Shown one piece after another: positions 47,115 to 54,688 of a DNA stretch of 64,000 nucleotides. Each line of letters opens with the position of its first letter. Positions within the stretch are counted from its first letter, which is position 1. Made by a program: the position numbers and the translations under genes. The DNA is taken from assembly GCF_900091625.1 (NCBI RefSeq), contig NZ_FMIC01000002.1, positions 4,650,001-4,714,000 of the forward strand, given 5' to 3'. The notes below the pieces were generated by a model, which saw nothing but the letters and a program-made list of their open reading frames with translations, made no database searches and was not told the origin of the DNA. The DNA comes from Micromonospora peucetia. Its GTDB lineage: Bacteria; Actinomycetota; Actinomycetes; Mycobacteriales; Micromonosporaceae.

Positions 47115-48064
47115 CGGGCTTCGACCTCATCACCGTCGGTAGGTGCGGCGTCGACCTCTACCCGCTGCGTTCCGGTGTCTCGCTGGCCGAGGTGGACACC
47201 TTCGGCCGGTTCCTCGGCGGGTCGCCGACCAACGTCGCGGTCGCCGCCGCCCGACTGGGACGGCATGTCGCGGTGGTGACGCGCACCGGAGACGACCCGT
47301 TCGGTGACTTCGTGCGGACCGCGCTCAACGAATACGGGGTCGACGACCGGTTCGTCCGGCCGGTGCCGCTCCTCAAGACGCCGATCACCTTCTGTGAGAT
47401 CTTCCCGCCGGACAACTTTCCGCTGTACTTCTACCGCGAGCCCAAGGCTCCTGATCTGGAGATCGCCGCGCAGGAGTTGGACCTGGACGCGCTCAGCGCG
47501 GCGCGGATCGTCTGGCTCACCGGCACCGGCCTGTGCGCCGAGCCCAGCCGCGCCGCGTTGCACGCGGTGCTCGCCCATCGCCGCGGACCGATCGTGCTGG
47601 ATCTGGACTATCGGCCGATGTTCTGGTCCTCGGCCGCGGAGGCCACCGGGTACTACCGGGCCGCGCTCGCCACTGGCGCGGTGAGCGTAGCTGTCGGTAA
47701 CCGTGAGGAGTGCGCCGTGGCCACCGGTGAAGATGATCCGGAGCGGGCCGGGCAGGCGCTGCTCGACTTCGGTGTCGCCCTGGCCGTGGTGAAGCTCGGA
47801 CCCGAGGGAGTGCTCGGCTGCACGGCCGACGGCCAGCGGGTACGGGTGCCACCCACTCCGGTCGAGGTGGTCAACGGCCTGGGCGCTGGCGACGCTTTCG
47901 GCGGCGCGCTCTGCCACGGCATGCTCGCCGGCTGGCCGCTGAGTCACACCCTGCGGTACGCCAGCACGGCAGGCGCCATCGTCGCCTCTCGGCTGGCCTG
48001 CTCCGCTGCCATGCCCACCGCCGACGAGGTGTCGGCCCTGCTCGGGGAGAATCCGGATGTCTGA
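47111..48064 (+). CDS. iolC: 5-dehydro-2-deoxygluconokinase (PfkB family)
   Basis: This protein is 317 residues from GTG 47111. The PfkB N-terminal motif is GGSPTNVAVAAARLGRHVAV. The C-terminal motif is VNGLGAGDAFGGALCHGML, with the catalytic Asp of GAGD. VGRCGVDLYPLRSGVSL is characteristic of IolC. The enzyme phosphorylates 2-deoxy-5-keto-D-gluconate. The stop overlaps the following gene by eight bases (48057-48064). Confidence 0.92.
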   Translation: MTGFDLITVGRCGVDLYPLRSGVSLAEVDTFGRFLGGSPTNVAVAAARLGRHVAVVTRTGDDPFGDFVRTALNEYGVDDRFVRPVPLLKTPITFCEIFPPDNFPLYFYREPKAPDLEIAAQELDLDALSAARIVWLTGTGLCAEPSRAALHAVLAHRRGPIVLDLDYRPMFWSSAAEATGYYRAALATGAVSVAVGNREECAVATGEDDPERAGQALLDFGVALAVVKLGPEGVLGCTADGQRVRVPPTPVEVVNGLGAGDAFGGALCHGMLAGWPLSHTLRYASTAGAIVASRLACSAAMPTADEVSALLGENPDV

Positions 48065-48926
48065 TGCCCGTGCCCACATCGGTGACCTGGTCCAGCGCCG
48101 TGCCAGCCGGCCCGCGGTGATCGCGGAGTCCGCGCAGTCCCGGCGGAGGCTGTCTGACTGGGGTGACCAGCGGCTAATGATCATTGCCGCCGACCACCCG
48201 GCCCGCGGCACGATCGGTGTCCGGGACCGGGCCGACGCGATGGCCAGCCGGGTCGACCTGCTCGACCGGCTCTGCGTAGCGCTTGCCCGCCCCGGCGTGC
48301 ACGGTGTGCTCGCCACCGCCGACATCGTCGAGGACCTCATGCTCCTCGGCGTCCTGCACGACAAGCTCGTCATCGGATCGATGAACCGTGGCGGCATCAC
48401 CGGCTCGGTGTTCGAGCTGGACGACCGGTTCACCGGCTACGACGCCGAGACGATCGCCGCGATGAACTTCGACGGCGGCAAGATGTTGTGCCGCATCGAC
48501 CTCGATGACCCCGGCACGGTCAACACCCTGGAGGCGTGCGGCCGTGCGGTGACGGCGCTGGCCGGGCGCGGCCTGATGGCGATGGTCGAGCCGCTGCCGG
48601 TGAGCCGGGTCGACCGCCGGACGCAGCTCGACCAGCGCCCCGAGGCGCTCATCCGGGCGATCGGCATCGGCCAGGCGCTCGGCGCGACCTCGGCGTACAC
48701 CTGGTTGAAGATTCCGGTCGTCGAGGAGATGGACCGGGTCCTCGACGCCACCACGCTGCCCGTGCTGCTGCTCGGCGGTGAGGCGCCGCCCGAACAGGCC
48801 TACGCCGGTTGGCAGAAGGCGCTGCAACTGCCCGGCGTGCGCGGACTGGTGGCCGGACGCGCGCTGCTCTACCCGGCCGACGACGATGTGGCGGCCGCCG
48901 TCGACGCGGCCACCGCCCTGCTGTGA
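48057..48926 (+). CDS. Cgl0159-family (beta/alpha)8 class I aldolase-like protein
   Basis: This protein is 289 residues from ATG 48057. A class I aldolase-like TIM barrel is shown by LMIIAADHPARG, HGVLATADIVEDL, VIGSMNRGGITGSVFELDD and TSAYTWLKIPVVEEM, where the Lys could form the Schiff base. The Cgl0159 family occurs in actinobacterial iol operons. It lies where 2-deoxy-5-keto-gluconate-6-phosphate aldolase (IolJ) is needed, and no IolJ homologue is present here. The family member is recognised; the reaction is inferred from context. Confidence 0.85.
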   Translation: MSDARAHIGDLVQRRASRPAVIAESAQSRRRLSDWGDQRLMIIAADHPARGTIGVRDRADAMASRVDLLDRLCVALARPGVHGVLATADIVEDLMLLGVLHDKLVIGSMNRGGITGSVFELDDRFTGYDAETIAAMNFDGGKMLCRIDLDDPGTVNTLEACGRAVTALAGRGLMAMVEPLPVSRVDRRTQLDQRPEALIRAIGIGQALGATSAYTWLKIPVVEEMDRVLDATTLPVLLLGGEAPPEQAYAGWQKALQLPGVRGLVAGRALLYPADDDVAAAVDAATALL

Positions 48927-49783
48927 GGACGGTGACCGCGGTGCACATTCCTCGGGGTGCTACGACGACACCTGGGTGGACGGTTCAGGTGACACCAGAA
49001 GTGGCCGGTTGGACCTACTGCGGGCTGCGGGTGTTGGAACTGGAGCCCGGTCAGACACGCGTCTTCACCACTGGTGACGACGAGATGCTGGTGCTGCCGC
49101 TGACCGGTTCGGCGTTGGTCGACTGCGACGGGACGCGGTTCGAGCTCGTCGGCCGACGCGCCGTCTTCGACCGGGTCAGCGACTTCTGCTACCTGCCGAT
49201 CGGGGCACGGGTGGAGGTGTCCAGCACGACCGGTGGGCGGTTCGCGCTGCCGTCGGCGCGGGCCGGACGCCGGCTGCCCCCGCGTTACGGCCCGGCCGAG
49301 CAGGTGCCGGTAGAAGTGCGTGGGGCAGGGACAGCGAGCCGCCAGGTGAACAACTTCTGCGCTCCGGACGCTTTCGACTGCGACAGGCTCGTCGCCGTCG
49401 AACTGCTCACCCCTGGCGGGAACTGGTCGTCGTACCCACCACACAAACACGACACCGAGACTCCCGGCGAGGCGGTACTCGAGGAGATCTACTACTTCGA
49501 GACGCGCGGCCTGGCCTACCAGCGGGTGTACGGCACCACCAACGTGCTGGCCGAGGTCAGTGCCGGCGACGTCGTCCTGGTGCCGAACGGCTACCACGGG
49601 CCGTCGATGGCCGCCCCCGGCTACGACCTCTACTACCTGAACGTCCTGGCCGGCCCGGCCACCGAGCGATCGATGGCCTGCGTCGACGACCCCACCCACG
49701 CGTGGATTCGCAGCTCCTGGTCCGGCCAGCCGGTCGACCCACGCGTACCGATGACGACCTATCTGGGGAGGACCGGCGCATGA
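48923..49783 (+). CDS. iolB: 5-deoxy-glucuronate isomerase
   Basis: I start at GTG 48923, which overlaps the previous stop; GTG 48932 and 48941 are in-frame alternatives. The product is 286 residues. It has a bicupin fold and the metal-binding motif PPHKHDTETPGEAVLEEIYY. IolB converts 5-deoxy-glucuronate to 2-deoxy-5-keto-gluconate. The operon order places it between the aldolase and IolD genes. The following gene starts at 49780 with an ATGA overlap. Confidence 0.92.
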   Translation: MRTVTAVHIPRGATTTPGWTVQVTPEVAGWTYCGLRVLELEPGQTRVFTTGDDEMLVLPLTGSALVDCDGTRFELVGRRAVFDRVSDFCYLPIGARVEVSSTTGGRFALPSARAGRRLPPRYGPAEQVPVEVRGAGTASRQVNNFCAPDAFDCDRLVAVELLTPGGNWSSYPPHKHDTETPGEAVLEEIYYFETRGLAYQRVYGTTNVLAEVSAGDVVLVPNGYHGPSMAAPGYDLYYLNVLAGPATERSMACVDDPTHAWIRSSWSGQPVDPRVPMTTYLGRTGA

Positions 49784-51657
49784 AACTCACCGTGGCGCAG
49801 GCGACCATCCGCTTCCTTGCCAACCAGTACAGCGAGCGTGACGGGCGACGGCACAGGCTGATCGCCGGCTGTTTCGGAATCTTCGGCCACGGCAACGTCG
49901 CCGGGCTCGGCCAGGCGCTGCGGCAGGCCGAGCACGACGGCGACCCGGGGATGACCTACTACCAGTGTCGCAACGAGCAGGCGATGGTCCACACCGCGGT
50001 CGCCTACGCGCGGATGACCGCCCGGATGTCGACGTTCGCCTGCACCACCTCGATCGGGCCGGGCGCCACCAACCTCGTCACGGGCGCCGCCCTGGCCACC
50101 GTCAACCGGCTGCCGGTCCTGCTGCTGCCCGGGGACGTCTTCGCCACCCGGGTGGCCAATCCGGTCCTTCAGGAGTTGGAGGATTCCCGCTCCTACGACG
50201 TGTCGGTCAACGACACGCTGCGGCCGGTGTCGCGGTTCTGGGACCGCATCAACCGCCCCGAACAATTGCCGGCGGCGCTGCTCGCCGCGATGCGAGTGCT
50301 CACCGACCCGGCCGAAACCGGAGCGGTCACGCTGGCCATGCCGCAGGACGTGCAGGCCGAGGCGTACGACTGGCCGGACGAACTGTTCACCGAGCGGACC
50401 TGGCACGTGCCGCGCCCGGTACCTGAGCCGGCCGCACTGGCCCGAGCGGCGCAGGTCCTGCGCGCGGCACGCCGCCCGCTCATCGTTGCTGGCGGCGGTG
50501 TGACCCACAGCGAAGCCACTGACGAGCTCGCCTCCTTCGCCCGACGCACCGGCATCCCGGTGGCCGAGACCCAGGCCGGCCGCGGCGCGCTGCCCCACGA
50601 CCATCCCTGCGCGGTCGGCCCGATCGGCGTGACCGGGTCCACGGCCGCCAACGCCCTCGCCGCCGAGGCCGACGTGGTGCTGGGCATCGGCACCCGCTAC
50701 TCGGACTTCACCACCGCTTCGCGGTCGTTGTTCGCCGAGCCGTCGGTGCGGTTCGTCAATCTGAACGTGGCTGCCTTCGACGCGGCGAAGCTCGGCGCGG
50801 TCGGCGTGGTCGCGGACGCGCGGGAAGGGCTGCGGGCCCTCGACGCGGCACTGCCGCGCTGGCAGGTGAGCGAGGAGCGCAGGAAGCTGGCTGTGACCCT
50901 GACCCGCCGGTGGGACGACGCCGTCGACGAGGCCCGGCGCCCTGGGCCCGGCCCCCTCACCCAGAGCCAGCTCATCGGCGCGGTGAACGACGCGGCCCGC
51001 CCGGCCGACGTGGTCGTCTGCGCGGCCGGTTCAATGCCCGGCGACCTGCACAAGCTGTGGCGGCCGGCGAGCCCTCGACAATATCACGTCGAGTACGGGT
51101 ACTCCTGCATGGGCTACGAGATCGCCGGTGGCCTGGGTGTGAAGCTGGCACAGCCGGACGCCGAGGTCTTCGTCCTCGTCGGGGACGGCTCCTACCTGAT
51201 GATGGCGCAGGAGTTGGTCACCGCCGTGGCGGAAGGGCTCAAGCTGGTGGTGGTCCTGGTCGACAACCGCGGTTACGCCTCCATCGGGGCGCTGTCCGAG
51301 CAGGTGGGCGGTGCCCGATTCGGCACCGTCTACCGATATCGCAACCCTGCCTCCGGCCGCTTCGACGGACAGCCGCTGCCGGTCGACCTGGCGGCGAACG
51401 CGGCAAGTCTGGGCGCCGACGTCCTGACCGCGGACACTCTCGACGAGGTCCGCGCGGCGCTGGTGAAGGCGCGCGCCGCCGCCACCACCACGGTTGTGCA
51501 CGTCCGCACCGAGCTCGGCGGACCGGGGAGCCCGGCCAACGACACGTGGTGGGACGTCCCGGTGGCCGCGGTGTCGACCACGCCGGACGGTCCGCCGGCC
51601 AGACAGCGGTACGTGGAGCGCAAAGCGACCCAGCGCGGTCACTGGTCAGGTCTGTGA
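49780..51657 (+). CDS. iolD: Trihydroxycyclohexane-1,2-dione hydrolase (ThDP enzyme)
   Basis: This protein is 625 residues from ATG 49780. It has a thiamine-diphosphate enzyme layout: an N-terminal PYR domain (NEQAMVHTAVAYARM, with the catalytic Glu), a middle domain (AGGGVTHSEATDELASFA) and a C-terminal PP domain (VGDGSYLMMAQELVTAV, with GDG and the following Asn/Asp binding Mg-ThDP). IolD opens the ring of the dione to 5-deoxy-glucuronate. Length and motifs match the family. It overlaps the phosphate permease start (GTGA at 51654). Confidence 0.93.
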   Translation: MKLTVAQATIRFLANQYSERDGRRHRLIAGCFGIFGHGNVAGLGQALRQAEHDGDPGMTYYQCRNEQAMVHTAVAYARMTARMSTFACTTSIGPGATNLVTGAALATVNRLPVLLLPGDVFATRVANPVLQELEDSRSYDVSVNDTLRPVSRFWDRINRPEQLPAALLAAMRVLTDPAETGAVTLAMPQDVQAEAYDWPDELFTERTWHVPRPVPEPAALARAAQVLRAARRPLIVAGGGVTHSEATDELASFARRTGIPVAETQAGRGALPHDHPCAVGPIGVTGSTAANALAAEADVVLGIGTRYSDFTTASRSLFAEPSVRFVNLNVAAFDAAKLGAVGVVADAREGLRALDAALPRWQVSEERRKLAVTLTRRWDDAVDEARRPGPGPLTQSQLIGAVNDAARPADVVVCAAGSMPGDLHKLWRPASPRQYHVEYGYSCMGYEIAGGLGVKLAQPDAEVFVLVGDGSYLMMAQELVTAVAEGLKLVVVLVDNRGYASIGALSEQVGGARFGTVYRYRNPASGRFDGQPLPVDLAANAASLGADVLTADTLDEVRAALVKARAAATTTVVHVRTELGGPGSPANDTWWDVPVAAVSTTPDGPPARQRYVERKATQRGHWSGL

Positions 51658-52613
51658 GCGTCGTGCTGTCCGTGCTCGCCGCCGTGTTCGTCTTCGTCTG
51701 CGGCGCCAACGACGGCGGCGCGTTGCTCGCCCTCGCCCTACGCCACCGCGAGGTCGCCGGCATCGCCATGCTGGGACTCCTTCTCGCCGCCATCGTCGCC
51801 GGTCCCCGCCTCTTCGGACTGGGTGTGGCGCATGCGTTCACCGGCCGGCTGGTCGCCTCCGGCGATCGTGGTGGGCAGCCGATCGTCGTGATCGGCGTGG
51901 CGGCGGCGGTCGCACTGGTCCTGGTGCTGACGTGGCGAGGCGTACCGACGAGCGTGACTCTGGCGATCATCGGTGGGTTGGCGGGCGCCGGACTCGGGCT
52001 CGGGCTCATGCCGTCGTGGACCACTCTTGCGACGATGCTCGGCATCGGCGCGGCCGCGCCCCTCGTCGGTGGGCTGCTGGGCTATCTGCTCGGCGTCCTG
52101 GCCCAGCGGGTCCCGACCACCGGTCGGGCATCGGCCACGGTCCGGCTGGCGCACGTCGGCGCATTCGGTTGCCAGTGTCTGGCCTATGCGGCCAACGACG
52201 GGCAGAAGATGTTCGCGGTCGCCGCGGTCGCCGTCGCCGCCGTCCACGGCTCGGCCGAACTGTCGCTGCCAGTGTTGTCCGCCGTGGCGGCGCTGTTCGC
52301 CGCGGGGGCGCTGACGAGCCTGCGCCGGATGTCGCGTGGTGCCACGTTCAACCTGTCTCCGCCACGTCCGTGGCAGATCGTCTCGGCCGAGATCGCCTCG
52401 TCCGCGGCGGTGTTCGGCACCGCCGGGCTGGGTGTGCCGGTCAGCATGACCCAGTCCGTGGCGGCCGGCCTGGTCGGCGTCGGCGCCAGCCAGGGCGCAC
52501 GCCGGGTGCGCTGGCAGTACGCCGTGCCGATCCTGGTCTCGTGGCTGGTGACCCTGCCGGCCAGCTTCGGCATGGCGGCGGTGGCCGGGCTGGCCGTGCG
52601 GGGGCTCCGGTGA
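51654..52613 (+). CDS. PiT-family inorganic phosphate permease
   Basis: This protein is 319 residues from GTG 51654, which overlaps the iolD stop. It is a hydrophobic protein of about nine to ten helices with the PiT signatures FVCGANDGGALLAL and CLAYAANDGQKMFAV (duplicated GANDxx elements). GVPVSMTQSVAAG matches the usual VPVSxTxx segment. It is followed and overlapped by its regulatory DUF47 partner. Its inclusion in an inositol catabolic operon is unusual and links phosphate movement to inositol use. Direction (uptake or release) cannot be told from sequence. Confidence 0.87.
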   Translation: MSVVLSVLAAVFVFVCGANDGGALLALALRHREVAGIAMLGLLLAAIVAGPRLFGLGVAHAFTGRLVASGDRGGQPIVVIGVAAAVALVLVLTWRGVPTSVTLAIIGGLAGAGLGLGLMPSWTTLATMLGIGAAAPLVGGLLGYLLGVLAQRVPTTGRASATVRLAHVGAFGCQCLAYAANDGQKMFAVAAVAVAAVHGSAELSLPVLSAVAALFAAGALTSLRRMSRGATFNLSPPRPWQIVSAEIASSAAVFGTAGLGVPVSMTQSVAAGLVGVGASQGARRVRWQYAVPILVSWLVTLPASFGMAAVAGLAVRGLR

Positions 52614-53263
52614 CCGGCCGTCGGCTGCGCCGGGTCTGGCGGATTTTGGATGACCTCGCTGGTCGCTCCCATCATCGGGTCGTCGGCATCCTGCTGCGCC
52701 AGCTCGAGCAGAACCAGGAGGCGGTGGACCTGGCCGTCGACGTGGTCACCAGGGCCGTGCCGTCGGCCACGGGGCGGGCCCGGATGGGCGACATCGAACA
52801 CGCCGGCGACGACCACCGGCGGCAACTCGTCGTCGAGCTCGCCGCCTCGCTCACCACCCCGATCGACCGCGAGGACGTGTTCCGGCTTTCCCGGTCGATC
52901 GACGACGTGCTGGACAACCTACGGGACTTCGTACGGGAGAACGACCTCTTCGGTGCGCCCACCATGGACGCTGCCGTGCCGGCGCTCATCGCCGTTCGGG
53001 AAGGGCTCGCGCTGCTGCGCCGCGCCCTTCAGCAACTGGTCGACCATCCGACCGACGTCGCCGACCTCGTCCTGGCCGTACGGAAGCGTGCCGGCGTCGT
53101 GCGTCGCGTGTACCAGGAGGCGATCGGGCGGCTACTGGCCGGAGACGTGACCTCCGAGATGCTGCGGCAGCGTGAGCTGCTGCGTCGCATCGACGTTGTC
53201 GGCCTTCGGCTGGCCGAGTGCTGCGACGCGCTGGCCGACGCGATGCTGAAGCGAATCGTCTAA
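52610..53263 (+). CDS. DUF47/PhoU-like accessory protein of the PiT permease
   Basis: This protein is 217 residues from GTG 52610, overlapping the permease stop. It is an all-helical PhoU-like protein (AVDLAVDVVTR, MGDIEHAGDDHRRQLVVELA, TPIDREDVFRLSRSIDDVLD). DUF47 proteins occur next to PiT genes and are thought to modulate them. This is the last gene of the iol transcript; the next promoter begins at about 53284. Confidence 0.88.
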   Translation: MTGRRLRRVWRILDDLAGRSHHRVVGILLRQLEQNQEAVDLAVDVVTRAVPSATGRARMGDIEHAGDDHRRQLVVELAASLTTPIDREDVFRLSRSIDDVLDNLRDFVRENDLFGAPTMDAAVPALIAVREGLALLRRALQQLVDHPTDVADLVLAVRKRAGVVRRVYQEAIGRLLAGDVTSEMLRQRELLRRIDVVGLRLAECCDALADAMLKRIV

Positions 53264-53269
53264 AGGGCT

Positions 53270-53283
53270 GATGTGCATATGTC
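53270..53283. promoter_or_regulatory. Candidate GntR operator upstream of the ABC transporter operon
   Basis: GATGT-GCAT-ATGTC matches GACAT-N4-ATGTC at 8 of 10 arm positions. It abuts the -35 element TTGACA exactly as the palindrome at 45085 abuts CTGACA. Confidence 0.5.
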
Positions 53284-53311
53284 TTGACAAAGATTGCCCC
53301 CGTATTACGCT
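53284..53311 (+). promoter_or_regulatory. Promoter of the ABC transporter/iolA operon
   Basis: A perfect -35 (TTGACA, 53284-53289) is followed, after 16 bp, by TACGCT (53306-53311) as -10. It lies 92 bp upstream of the GTG start, leaving a leader with no clear element. Confidence 0.55.
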
Positions 53312-53402
53312 CAGGACACTCCGCAGATGCGACGCGCCTTCCCCGCATCCGACGGACGAGAAGGCTCTCACCCGCATGCTCCGCCATCGAGGAGGTTCGC
53401 AC

Positions 53403-54605
53403 GTGGACAGCCGCCATATGACGATCCCGATCCGCCCCACCCGTCGTCCCACCCGTCGCCTTGCCGCTGCCGCAGTCGGCATCGCCGCGCTCGTCGCAGC
53501 CGCCGCCTGCGCCCCGTCCAGCGGAAATGACCAGCCCGGCGCGCTCCCGTCCGCCTCCGTGGACGCCACCTTCGACCTCGACGCCCTCGTCGCGGCGGCG
53601 AAGGAGGAAGGCAGCGTCCTCGTCTACGACTCGACCGGCGACATCAAGAAGGTCGCCGAGGCGTTCACCGCCAAGTACGGCATCAAGGCTGAGGGGGTGA
53701 AGTCCGACACCCAGAAGACCGCCGAGAAACTCGTCCGGGAGAAGGAGGCCGGCAACGTCGCCGTCGACCTCACCCTCTTCTCCGACGGCCCGTTGCTGGC
53801 CGGCGAGCTGCTGCCCCGCCAGGTCGTCTACACGTGGTTGCCGCCGGATCTGCTCAAGGACATCCCGGAAACGAACCGCAACCCACTGTTGGTGCTGTCG
53901 AAGGCCAACGTCTGGGTGTACAACCCGAAGATCTACCCGAACGGCTGCCCGGTGAAGAACGTCTGGGAACTCACCGAAGACAGCTGGCGCGGCAAGGTGC
54001 TGCTACAGGATCCGCTGGGCAAGGCAACCATCGTGCAGTGGCTCAGCCAGACCGCCGGCCACGGCGCCGCACCGCTCGCCGACGCCTACCAGCGGCATAC
54101 CGGCAAGGCCCTGCAGACGACCGAGAAGAACGCCGGCTGGGAATGGGTCAAGAAGCTGGCGAAGAACAAGCCGATCATCAACAGCGAGGACGAGAACATC
54201 GCCGCCGCCGTCGCCGCGCCGCAGCAGACCGAGGGCCGCATCGGCCTGCTGTCGATCGCGAAGTTCCGCGACGTCGAGGGCAAGGGCTACCACATGGCCG
54301 TCTGCGAGGGCTTGACCCCCTGGGTCGGGTTCTCCTACTCCAAGTACGTCGCGATCGCCACCGGGACGAAGCACCCCAATGCCGCCAAGCTGTTCGTCCA
54401 CTTCGTCATGACGCAGGAAGGCATCAAGCACGAGATGGAGGAAGGCGGCGTCTCGGGCAGCACCGCCGTGCCGCCCAGCGACGGCAACCCGAAGGGCCTC
54501 ACCGACTGGGGTACGCAGTTGTTCGCCATGGACCCCAAGGGCCTGCTCGACGACTACCAGAACACCCAACCCGTCCAGGACTTCTGGCGCGTGCAGCACA
54601 AGTGA
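53403..54605 (+). CDS. AfuA/FbpA-like periplasmic-binding lipoprotein, candidate inositol-phosphate binder
   Basis: I start at GTG 53403, which has GAGGAGG seven bases upstream; the product is 400 residues. A lipoprotein signal ends in AAAC (Cys near residue 38). The mature part is a class II binding fold of the iron(III)/hexose-phosphate group: EEGSVLVYDSTGDIKKVAEAF, DLTLFSDGPLLAGELL, NVWELTEDSWRGKVLLQDP and KHPNAAKLFVHFVMTQEG. The paired Tyr ligands of ferric-binding FbpA are not obvious at the expected place. AfuA of Actinobacillus binds hexose phosphates, not iron. With an inositol-phosphatase downstream, an inositol phosphate ligand is the more likely reading. Confidence 0.8.
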   Translation: MDSRHMTIPIRPTRRPTRRLAAAAVGIAALVAAAACAPSSGNDQPGALPSASVDATFDLDALVAAAKEEGSVLVYDSTGDIKKVAEAFTAKYGIKAEGVKSDTQKTAEKLVREKEAGNVAVDLTLFSDGPLLAGELLPRQVVYTWLPPDLLKDIPETNRNPLLVLSKANVWVYNPKIYPNGCPVKNVWELTEDSWRGKVLLQDPLGKATIVQWLSQTAGHGAAPLADAYQRHTGKALQTTEKNAGWEWVKKLAKNKPIINSEDENIAAAVAAPQQTEGRIGLLSIAKFRDVEGKGYHMAVCEGLTPWVGFSYSKYVAIATGTKHPNAAKLFVHFVMTQEGIKHEMEEGGVSGSTAVPPSDGNPKGLTDWGTQLFAMDPKGLLDDYQNTQPVQDFWRVQHK

Positions 54606-54612
54606 TCCGGTG

Positions 54613-54646
54613 GATGCTCACCGAGTCGTCACGCTCGGTGAGCATC
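54613..54646 (+). promoter_or_regulatory. Intercistronic hairpin after the binding-protein gene
   Basis: The arms GATGCTCACCGAG (54613-54625) and CTCGGTGAGCATC (54634-54646) form a perfect 13-bp stem. Such hairpins between a binding-protein gene and its permease often stabilise upstream mRNA or attenuate the downstream genes. Confidence 0.5.
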
Positions 54647-54688
54647 AGGCCACGTCGTCGCTCTGCTTGAAGGGACAAGACACTCAAG

